Shown in pieces: positions 10,736 through 20,500 of a stretch of DNA of 64,000 nt (position 1 is its first letter; each line of letters begins with the position of its first letter). The notes below the pieces were generated by a model, which was given only the letters and a program-made list of their open reading frames with translations, was not told the DNA's origin and made no database searches. Position numbers and translations under genes: made by a program. The DNA is from Beroe forskalii (Eukaryota > Ctenophora > Nuda > Beroida > Beroidae). The stretch lies in assembly GCA_011033025.1 (NCBI GenBank), contig WFMF01000509.1:55181-119180 (forward strand). Reading direction: 5' to 3'.

Positions 10736-12145
10736 TCAAACTCCCTTACTGCCAAAAACGTTGATCGTAACGGAGCAGTTGTGAAATTCACAACCTTTCA
10801 AATCTGTCACTGAGAAAAGGTCAGGTTCCGTCTGCGTTTCAGCATCACTCTTCGATACCCCCTGTTCAGTTGGTTCATCGTCCTCCAACAATTGAGTTGT
10901 AAACAACTCAAAATCGGCATTCGCTAGAGCATTCCCATCTTCATGTTCAAACCAATCCGTATCCTCAAGTTCCTTTCCAAGTGCATCCCAGTCGATATCA
11001 CTCAGCAAGAGCTCGGTGCTTGGGTCCTCCGCTAACCTCGGTTGTTTGCTGCTCCTTTCAGGCTCCTGATTAACTACTCTGTCTGCTGCTACTCTTGAAG
11101 GACCTGCAAGACTGTCGGAAACCTCTCTCGATATCTGTGTGTTTTTCCGCTTGTACTGCTGGAGTCCAGCAGTACTTGAATGTCCTGTGCGTGTCATGGT
11201 ATCGAAGTCACTGAAACCATTGCTGATCAGAACATTCGCAGCCTGAATCCGTAGTGAGTGGTTGGTGTATCTGCCACTGCTAAATCCACCACTCCTCATT
11301 GCCTCACGGACAAACAAACTGAGATGGTTCTGCCCTACAGGCATTGTGGAATACCAAAAACCATCATTACAGTAAACCTTCAAGGGTCTGTGCCAGAACT
11401 CCTTACAGGATGTGGGCAGCTTGTTCCAATAAGTTTGAAACAGTTTAGTGAACGAAAATCTCGCATTTGGGTCCTCAAGATGAATAACCTGCTTCTGCGA
11501 CTTGTTTCTTCCAGAGAGTCCACCTTGCCTGTTTTTAGAGCGTTTTTCCGTGTATGTTATTTCCATCTCTTCTGCACTGAGACATCTGAAGGAAAAGCTG
11601 TCATAACGTATGTTCTTCAGCTCAGAACCGCCTCTCAGGGCGAAGTACTTGCCACACTGCCATAACAGAGTACGTTGTAGCACAACGGGACAAGAATCTC
11701 CTAAGATACCAAGCTCAAAGAGCTTTACTTCCTGTTCCTCAGTGATAGCATCACTGCGTTTTCCTTTAGGGTCTTCAGTTTCTTGGATGCCTTTTATCAG
11801 TCCATCAGCCACTTCGAAGGCCTCTCTAAATAGATTGTTACTATAGAAGTTCATCTCTTGGTCACGACCCTGCAAGATGGCGTTTATGCCATTACATATC
11901 ACATGGTAGCTGTTTGAACGATATCGCTCGCCCTTCTGGGTCCTCAACTCTGCAAAAAACATTGGCAACGCAGCAGCGATTTCAGAAAACTCAGATTCAT
12001 CTATACTGATGGTAAGATCCTTTTCTTTGGTCCAGGATGAGAACAATCTTCTAGCAAAGTTAATTGCTTTCAAGGTGTTTTGAGGTATCCTGTTTTTCTT
12101 TAGCTGCTGAATATCATCTTTAGTGCTACTTCCAAATCTTCCCAT
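10736..12145 (-). CDS. Crypton-type tyrosine recombinase
   Basis: Intact intronless ORF of 469 residues. It matches the DUF3504-like tyrosine recombinase fold of eukaryotic Crypton elements and their domesticated relatives. Catalytic residues are visible in order: Arg171 (FALRGG), a Lys in the following hairpin (YTEKRSK, about 201), His296-x-x-Arg299 (NHSLR), His322 (TGHSS) and the nucleophile Tyr331 (LQQYKR). The N-terminal about 130 residues form the helical core-binding region. After the catalytic domain comes an acidic linker (380-440). The C-terminal GCEFHNCSVTINVFG resembles a beta-strand tail seen in this family. Such enzymes cut and rejoin DNA through a 3'-phosphotyrosine and act in the nucleus. 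No inverted repeats are needed or seen at its borders. Whether it is still a mobile element or a host gene cannot be told from one copy. Confidence 0.85.
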   Translation of the reverse strand: MGRFGSSTKDDIQQLKKNRIPQNTLKAINFARRLFSSWTKEKDLTISIDESEFSEIAAALPMFFAELRTQKGERYRSNSYHVICNGINAILQGRDQEMNFYSNNLFREAFEVADGLIKGIQETEDPKGKRSDAITEEQEVKLFELGILGDSCPVVLQRTLLWQCGKYFALRGGSELKNIRYDSFSFRCLSAEEMEITYTEKRSKNRQGGLSGRNKSQKQVIHLEDPNARFSFTKLFQTYWNKLPTSCKEFWHRPLKVYCNDGFWYSTMPVGQNHLSLFVREAMRSGGFSSGRYTNHSLRIQAANVLISNGFSDFDTMTRTGHSSTAGLQQYKRKNTQISREVSDSLAGPSRVAADRVVNQEPERSSKQPRLAEDPSTELLLSDIDWDALGKELEDTDWFEHEDGNALANADFELFTTQLLEDDEPTEQGVSKSDAETQTEPDLFSVTDLKGCEFHNCSVTINVFGSKGV

Positions 12146-12953
12146 GTCTAAGTACTAAGTAAAACCAGAAACAAAACGGGTACAGTTATCTAGTGAGATT
12201 TTCAGATCCGCACGGCATTTGAATATTTTCATTCCCAAATTTTAATTACACTATAATTAGATCTGCCGTATCAAGCAAAAGATATTGGCCAAGCCATGAC
12301 ATTATTTGCGCCGATCTTTGCAACGTGAGTTATTAATCTCATTTTCTATCTCATTTTCTATCTATGTAAGCAGTATCAGAATATTGCGAAGAGTGTGTTG
12401 TTTTTTCCTATATACCACACTTTTCGAGGGATATGGAGATTGCACAGTTTTCTGTGGTCACTGAATAAATTATTCAATTACACGTGATGGGAAGCAAAGA
12501 CACGCGGTATAGATAGAAAGCTGTGATTCATCGTCACCCCAACATGTTACCCGTCACGCTCATGGGTCACGGGGCTACTGTTGCAATCAGCTTCCTATGC
12601 AGTGAGATATGATATAATAGTCTCACGCACATTTAACATAGCTCCTCTGCGAATTACATCCCTTGATATCTAGCGTCTCTCACATACACTTTATAAGGAT
12701 GCTAAATGAAAAACCCATCTATTACATGAGCTCTATTTGATAAATCCGACACCGCATCAATGTTATATCTTCTCTACATCAACATTATATAAAATAGATC
12801 TTTGCTAATTCACATGCCAAGTTATCATGCGTCTTCTTTGTATCCTCATGTAATTTATAGCCCCAAGATGAATATTATTCACAGTCATCCCCAAACCACA
12901 GCTACATATAACCTACGTGTTACAAATATGCAGAACACGTTCGACTATTATAT

Positions 12954-13135
12954 TACTTTAGCGAAAGCCATTCATAACATATCTAAATTTATCACGGGCT
13001 CCACCCTACGGGTGTCGCGTGATAAATTACATATAAATATTTCGTAGCAAGCTACTCAATATTTATATCCTATTACATACTCATTTCATTCGTATGTAAT
13101 AGAGATATGTTAATTCCTGGTCTTTCGCTAAAGTA
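12954..13135. mobile_element. Inverted-repeat element containing three successive hairpins
   Basis: The outer inverted repeat is TACTTTAGCGAAAG / CTTTCGCTAAAGTA, with secondary pairing AACATATCT / AGATATGTT. Inside lie three consecutive hairpins: AATTTATCACG / CGTGATAAATT around a GC-rich head (12988-13028), ATATAAATATT / AATATTTATAT (13030-13068), and CTATTACATAC / GTATGTAATAG (about 13070-13101). No coding capacity. Confidence 0.75.
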
Positions 13136-13691
13136 CATTTAATTACAAACTCATTTCTAACGTCTTTATTACTGGCATTTCGAACAAAAAAGTAGGCAAC
13201 AAATATCTCAGCTTTTCAGGAACTAATAATCCAATTGCTACGACATTAAAGAGCTAAAGCAATTGATGCAATTTGACAGAGTTATGGAACTAGCAACTGA
13301 AATGAATCGTCAACTAGCAACTAAAATAAATCAAAGAAATATGTTGAACAAAATCCAATATTATAATCAGTGATCATCTCGGAGTAAAAACCGTTTTTTT
13401 ACCATTTATCATATCAAAGATCAAAGAGGCAGCGTAATCATAAGTAGCGAAGTAGGCAAACGTGTACGAGGAGTCGTCTGGCTCCTAACGAAACAAAACT
13501 TACATATTTAAATGAAATAAGATCTTCGCGCGAAATCTAAAACAACAGCGAACCTACGAAACATGCGCGGCGTAATTAAACTGATGATCACACGTGAAAC
13601 CTCCACAAAGTTATGCGCGTACCTTGCCAGGAACTTAAATTTATCCTCGAGTGATAAATTCTTCTTTTCTTATGACGGGGAGGGAAACTAA

Positions 13692-13740
13692 GCGCCTGCA
13701 TACGGGAACGGTGGAAAATAAGAACCGAGCCTGCAGGCGC
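13692..13740. repeat. 49-bp hairpin (GCGCCTGCA arms)
   Basis: GCGCCTGCA (13692-13700) and its exact reverse complement TGCAGGCGC (13732-13740), with 31 bp between. Confidence 0.55.
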
Positions 13741-13996
13741 AATTCTTGTTAAAATGAAAATTCAAATCGTTCCTGTACTAATTAACAGTTTTCAGTGATA
13801 GGATGTAGCAGGCATGGATCCAAGGGGGCGTGCTGGGGGCATGCGCATGCTCCCAAACGAAAATTTGGAGGCGTGCTCTGGGCGTGCAATTCAAAAAATT
13901 TGAATTAAAAATTAACATTAGAATTGAAAATAAAGTCCGAAAATGGACTAGAAAAGTTATGAAAATCGATGATATCATTTGAAAACAAGTTTATGA

Positions 13997-14176
13997 ATGG
14001 TACAGGTACAAAACTAAACGATGTGGTTTTTTAATGACAATCAATTTCGTCGTTCTACGACATCTTCAGGTCTCAAATTTGATTGTATAAATCAAATTTG
14101 AGACCTTAGATGTCGTAGAACGACGAAATTGATTGTCATTGAAGAAGCACATCGTTTAGTTTTGTACCTGTACCAT
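13997..14176. mobile_element. 180-bp nearly perfect foldback element
   Basis: Arms of about 80 bp start ATGGTACAGGTACAAAACTA and end with the reverse complement TAGTTTTGTACCTGTACCAT. They meet at a small central loop around 14085 (gattgtataaatc). The left half continues ..GATGTGG and the right ..GAAGCACATC, so the arms differ by a few bases. TGA occurs immediately outside both ends, a possible 3-bp target duplication. Confidence 0.8.
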
Positions 14177-14383
14177 TGAGTCAAAAGAGAATAAATCAGT
14201 TACTGATCAATTGCAATCATGTGACTCTTATTCAACGACCCAATCCGTGAAATCAATTCCAAGAAAGCATGAATAGTCTTATTTGTCAAGTATCGATAGC
14301 ATCAATTATCATTAGCAACTAGCATTCCTCATGGGTATGTAGGTGGCAAAATTGTGTACGACAACAATGATGTAGATGCTGAC

Positions 14384-14740
14384 ATGAAAACAGTGCAAAA
14401 ACTCTATTGAGGTGACATTTCTTGACGCTCCACACCTCTGGCTTCTGGGGGCTGCCGCCCCCAGACCCCTGCTTTTATTTCTCTTCATTATAAATATATT
14501 TAGTGAAATTGTGTACAACAAAAGGGATGGAGCTGTTGAGATGAAAACAATGCAAAAACTCTATTGAGGTGACATTTCTTGACGCTCCACACCTCTGGCT
14601 TCTGGGGGCTACCGCCCCCAGACCCCTGCTGTTCTTTCTTTTTATTTTTAATATATTTAGTGAAATTATGAACGGCAAAAAAATGGAGCTTTTGAGATAA
14701 AAACAGTGCAAAGATCTTATTGAGGTCACATTTCTTTACC
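14384..14740 (-). repeat. Tandem copies of the dispersed hairpin repeat, about 157-bp period
   Basis: Two full copies (starting 14384 and 14541) and a third partial copy (about 14697-14740). Each has AAAAACTCTATTGAGGTGAC, TTGACGCTCCACACC, then CTGGCTTCTGGGGGCTGCCG and CCCCCAGACCCCTGC, followed by a variable A/T-rich spacer. The core matches the 4.5-5.1 kb copies; these are on the same strand despite the label given to the small ORFs across them. Confidence 0.8.
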
Positions 14741-14929
14741 CCAGTGGCATAATTTTTTAAAGTGGCTGGGAATGGGAATTTGGTCGTAAATTGGCTTTTT
14801 TGACCAAATACTTTCACTGCAATCCCAGTAGTAAAAATTTTTGCTCGGGAACATAGCATTACCTTCAATGTGTTCAGTAAGTTCGAAACACGCTATAAAA
14901 TAAGATTTTTCGATAATTTTCAAAAAGTG

Positions 14930-15002
14930 CGCGAGCGGGGGTTGGAACTCGGGTCAACTGTGTGCCAAGCAGGAGGTATAACCATTGCGCCACCACCAGA
15001 TG
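14930..15002 (-). pseudogene. tRNA-like sequence (degenerate; SINE head or pseudogene)
   Basis: Read on the minus strand it has an A-box-like GGCGCAATGGTTATACC, an anticodon-loop-like TTGGCAC (GGC, Ala type) and a B-box-like CCCGAGTTCCAACCCCC. The acceptor and anticodon stems do not pair well, so a functional tRNA is unlikely. Confidence 0.4.
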
Positions 15003-15207
15003 GGGTAGAACATAATTTTACACTATTTATTCATAACTCATCAAGCTATGTGTGATATGCTTAAAATGACTCTTCAAACCATTTCAGGAATCTTTTACGC
15101 AGGATAAAGTGTATTGAGTGTGTGAGAGTGTGGTTTAAGCAGCCTGGGAGCAAAAGTCATGAATCATGTCATGTACAGTGTGTTCAAAATCTATTTAGTA
15201 TGATGAG

Positions 15208-15307
15208 NNNNNNNNNNNNNNNNNNNNNNNNNNNNNNNNNNNNNNNNNNNNNNNNNNNNNNNNNNNNNNNNNNNNNNNNNNNNNNNNNNNNNNNNNNNNN
15301 NNNNNNN
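15208..15307. other. Assembly gap (100 N)
   Basis: Exactly 100 N, the usual placeholder for a gap of unknown size. The order of sequence on either side is inferred by the assembler. The ORFs running through it are meaningless. Confidence 0.99.
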
Positions 15308-16496
15308 TACAATAACGTACCGAGAGAAGCGCGTATTTGTTCATGGTGTACACATCAATGGTGTAAACGTGGTAGAAGATGAGGCTCACGCAATCAGTGA
15401 CTGTGACCTTTATGGTAGCCTGCGCAATAAGCTTATCACGAGACTGAATAAAGCCCCGGGATCTCAATTTCACGCCCATTAATCAACCCCAACTTAAAAC
15501 TCACTTTCCACTTTTATCACCATATCATGTCTTGACAAACCCGGACAACCACATTTAACGAACATCACACAGTCACTCAAACCGGGGATATCTTACAAAA
15601 TCAGAGACGCGAATACATAATCAACTGTATGTGCACGTTTTTATGCCATATCATAGAAACCAGACGCAAATATATCAACGAGTTAAAAGAAAAAGAGAAC
15701 TGAGCAACACACTCACTATTTATATAGCGAATATCACAAAACTAAAATGAAGGTAAAATGGTGTGCCACATTCCGTCACTTATGCACTGATTAACAATTT
15801 CATACCTTTTTACTTACATTCACATCGGTTTGATTTCACTGCCAAATCTACAGGGTTGGAAATATCCTGCATACTGGGCCTCACCTATTCACAGCCTATG
15901 CCCCAAGACTCGGTCACACCTCAGCACAGTAGTGCCCTACGATAGATTATCACCCTACAACCCTGTGTGCGAGGATTAATGCTAAAACAGATGATTATAG
16001 TATTGTGCCGAGAAGTCACACCCATTATCTAACGTCGAAAGAAACGTGAGAAATCACCTAACGTTATAAATCACTATTTTATTCAACTAACGTGGGATTA
16101 AACTGCTCATATGAAAAGTGTGATGATACAGTTAACTTTTGTGTGCGTTTCACCCAACCGAATCGACTTTCAAATAATAGGTTAACGAAATGATTGACGA
16201 ATATTCTAAATATTCTCAGACAATTCGTTTATGGTTCAAATGGCTAGGAAGAGATAACTGTGAAATGATGAAATGGATTTCCAACAGCTATTGACAATTT
16301 GTGTGACATTGTTTATCATAACCGATATGAACAATGAAAATATTGTGAGATTTTAATTTTTGATATCAGTATATTATCAAATGTGAAAATATATGAGACA
16401 GGAAAGACTTTTACATGAAATAAAGGATGATGTTTGTTGTTATTGTTATTGTACAATATAACAACCAACGTTAGTTGGTTGATATTTTATATTAAA

Positions 16497-16738
16497 CCTT
16501 GTAAACCTTGTAAACCTTGTAACCTTGTAAAACCACCACGTGACAACACACGAATCCTTGACACCACCACGTGACAGCACATGTATCCTTGACACAACCA
16601 CGTGACAACACGTCTAACCTTGACACCACCACGTGACAGCACATTTATCCTTGACACCACCACGTGACAACACATGTTTCCTTGACACCATTATGTGTCA
16701 ACACACGAATCCTTGACACCACCACGACAGTATTTCTG
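16497..16738. repeat. 31-bp minisatellite carrying CACGTG
   Basis: After four CCTTGTAAA-type 9-mers come about seven 31-bp units of the form CCTTGACACCACCACGTGAC + AGCACATGTAT. Most units keep an intact E-box CACGTG. It lies about 0.85 kb upstream of the ADCY10-like ATG. Confidence 0.9.
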
Positions 16739-17571
16739 ATTTCATGACACAAAAGACGCAATGGTCGTGTGACGGGTAGAAAAACTGGAGGCAAATCAAA
16801 AAAACCCTAATAATTGAATAAGCCAAGGCACAAAATCTATGAAAATTACTGGCTACCCACTGCTCTACTGAGATACTTCAAATGCTTGCTGTGTCTCACA
16901 ATTGAGCAATTTATGTTCTATTAAACGAGGAAGTAATTCGATGGTTCATGTAGCTACCAAACGTTGCCATATTATGATTTTCGGAGACAGCAATTAAGGT
17001 GCATCCCACTACATTTTCATGATCGAGTGACTGGTATGATCGAGAAAAAATTAAAATTTTGGACTGAAACATCACTTCTCGGTGCCACCGATGAACTTTT
17101 TAACCAATTTTAAACGAATTTCAATTTCGAAGATGTCTTTTGATGTAAAAGACTTTTATCACTCCAAATGTAACATGAAATTTCAGTCTTTAAAAGTGGG
17201 CGAATTGTCCCACTGGTACCACAATAATTGCTGAATGTTTGTTTTACGCGGTGCCTTTTTCATGATAGTTTTGCCGCACATTTAGCGCGCATAGATTTCG
17301 CGCGCGCTATTTTAACCATGCATGATCGATGCCATTAATTTTACTTGAGAAAAACCGATCCTCTGCTCTTACAAAGATGCCTTCTTTCCAACTAAGACGT
17401 TTAAATTGAACGAATGAGAATAAAACTGTTTCAAGCTTGCTTTCAATCGATTTAAATCTTTGAAAAAGTAGTAATCCCGCACGTGGGCTGGCCCTACTGC
17501 CATGGCAACGCATGATAATTCCATTCATACCTCATTCTCAGGAAGTTTATTAAATTCCTTTGTCGTTAGTT

Positions 17572-20500
17572 ATGACAGATATCAATGATGTAAATCATTC
17601 CAATCGTAATGCTTTGAATCTAAACATCCCAAAGATAGCAGTTCCTCGGGATAGCCTCCTTATCAACGACCAGGACAACTCAGACCGCGGGGGTGGTGGT
17701 AGGAGCAGAGATGGAGGTGAAAACAACAACAAAAACGACCATCTCTCACCCATCAACTCTGTTTCATCTAATCTTGAGCTAGGTTCGGATGAGCCGACCA
17801 GGACAGCTCTTCCCCTGCCATCCATAGAACCGGTAGTGGAGAATGAAGTGAGTAGGGTGGTTTCAGAGCGATATCACCGGAGACGGGTGACGGATGAGGA
17901 ACTGGTGGACGGGAAGGGGAGTAGGTCCCTACTGCAGAGTGTCATGAAAGCTAAGATATCTGAAGTTGAGAGGGTAAATCGCTCGCTGGCTGAGGGTAGC
18001 AAGGCTCGACGACAGTACGTTGCAAAATTATTATTAAAGATCAGGGTCAATCATGCTGAATGCTTTTAACTAGACGCCAAGCCTAGATTTACATAGCAGA
18101 TAATTATAAATTGGTTTAGTTTTTTTGTGTAATTTTGATGAGAATGATTTTACCTTGTTACAGGTGGGTCAGTGCAACCGACACGATAAGAAAAAACAAC
18201 AAAGCACATGAGGTTGACACTCTAGACATTGAGGATGACGTCAGCAAGACCCTGAAAACCTTACCATCCACCGTTGTCTACGATGTAGAAGAGATGGAGC
18301 TGGACACCAAGTCGGAGAAAGCTCCAGCTTCTAAGGGACTGAAATCGCTGGCTAAAATGTTCAGCAAAACACGGAACCAAGTAACGGATACGCCCACCAT
18401 CTTTGCACTGCTCAAGGCATCCCATTTGATTAGTAGGTTGTTTTGTACATTTGAGTTTATAACCTCTTACGACTCTTTTCCTGTTCCTCTGGTTGCCATT
18501 TCCTTTTGTGAAATATTCGCAGTATTCTCAATTTTGCAGTATTCCCAATTTCGCAGAATTACCAATTTCGTATTTTTCTCATTAACATTTCCTCCTTCGC
18601 CCAGGTGTATCAGTCGTTACTCACCAAGAGCGAGAGAGCCGTGAGAAGGAGTTGACGGCGTATGAGCACACGTTGCGATCCTGTCTGGCTTTCCTTCCTG
18701 ACTTGTGCATTGTCAACGCGCTAAGGTATTAGCTAAAAATGCGTTCTGACCGGAAAATTCATAGATCAGATTCGAAATTCGAGTATTAAAATTGTTAATT
18801 CCAGCCAAACAATTCAAGAGGTTGATTGACCACTTCATTTCAGACCTGTAAGTCGTCCGCTGGAAGAATTTAACGGAGTGGCCATGTTTGCCGATGTATC
18901 CGGTTTCACCGTCCTGTGTTCTGCCTACGGAACAGGGTCCGTGAACATTGCCAAGTTGAAGGAGATCCTGAACCGTGTGATGGGCAGTATAGTAGATGAG
19001 ATTCTGATGTGTGGCGGAGACATCGTGTCTTTTGCCGGGGACGCTATATTCGCCGTTTGGAGGACTTCCTCCACTGCAGAACGCTCCTCCATCCTTCCCA
19101 AGATCATGAGGTGCAGCATCCACATACAGAGTGCCGTCAACTTGGTCGTCGACAAGTCAATTACCCTCCGGGTGAAGGTTGGGCTGTCTGTCGGCAAGAT
19201 GTTTGCTTTTCACCTGGAGTCCAACTGTCGGAATCACGTTGCGGTGGTAGGTCCGGCTGTCAAGGATGTGAACAAGGCCGAGGGCTGTTGTACGGCCGGA
19301 ACTATCGTCTGTTCTCAGAAATTCTTTGACGAATTCCCTAAGAACAACCAGTTTATTTACCACCAAGCTAAACCGGGCTTCATGCAGCTGTGGCCGCCTA
19401 AGAACACCACCAAGACCGCCGTGGTTGATTTCCTGGAGGGTCTGGGAGAGGGAAACCACGTGACCCTGGACCGAGATAAGGTCGTTAAGAAGATCAGCGA
19501 CGATCTGGTCAAGCAAGATCTTCTAAAACGGTACATTCCGGACTATCTACGGCTGCAGTTGGAGGAAGGCCAAGGCACGGCCATGGCTTCCCAACTCCGG
19601 ACCATCACTACGCTCTTCATCTCCCTCGTTTTCTCTGACTCCGCAAACGTTTCGCGTGAGCACGAGAGTGTGCAGGACGCACTGGCGTGTGTCGACGATA
19701 TCGTCGATAAAATGAACGGCACAGTAAACAAGATATTCACCTTCGACAAGGGATGTACTATCTTGGTAGCGTTCGGAACGCAAGGATTCAAGATGAACGA
19801 TGATCCTCGGAGGGCGCTCAAAACAGCCCAGATGATCCTGCCATCCCTCCAGAGCAAAGTCACCAACTTCCAGGGAGTTTCTATCGGGGTAACAACCGGA
19901 CAGTGTTTCTGTGGGGTGGTAGGGCACGAGGATAGGCATGAGTACACGGTAATAGGTCATCAGGTTAACCTGGCTTGTCGGCTGATGAGCAACTACCCGT
20001 TCTGTGTTGCGTGTGACGAGAGCACCAGGAAGCTCTCCACTCTGCCGAGTAATACCTTCTCAGTCCTACCCCCAAAGGTACTGAAAGGTGTGCCGCCCGG
20101 CGGACTTTACTACAAGTACAATGGTACCGCTGAGGAGATCTCAGATGGACAGTTCAAGGTACGGAATTCTATCGACGCAACAGCGGATAAGTCTGGTCGG
20201 ATCGTTGGAAGAGCCCGGGAAATGGACGCTTTGTACGCCAGCATGGCAGCCATAGAAGGCACTGATCTGGGCAAAGCACCGAATATCATTGTTATCGAGG
20301 CTCAAGCTGGGTTTGGTAAATCTCGCCTGCTGGACCAATACGTGCTTATCGGACAGCACCGAAACTACAAAGTAATCATGACGCACCTTGTCATAGATGA
20401 GATGACGACACCTTTCTACGCGGTTAAAATGGTGATGTACAAATTACTGGAACTCTACAAACCAGCTAACTCCAACAACAAGGAGGGAGTGATAGCCCGG

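Larger units (their letters stand above)
12146..17571. other. Intergenic region rich in foldback elements
   Basis: No protein gene supported. It contains foldback elements at 12954-13135 and 13997-14176, a hairpin at 13692-13740, tandem dispersed repeats 14384-14740, a tRNA-like sequence 14930-15002, the assembly gap 15208-15307, and an E-box minisatellite 16497-16738. GC-rich GCGCGC tracts occur at 17284-17310, about 270 bp before the ADCY10-like start. Confidence 0.6.

Noticed and set aside
15122-15479. ORFs on both strands crossing the N block
   Set aside because: They are open only because N codons are not stops; the sequence is unknown.
16497-16738. CRISPR-like regular repeats
   Set aside because: Repeats are contiguous 31-mers without unique spacers in eukaryotic sequence: a minisatellite.
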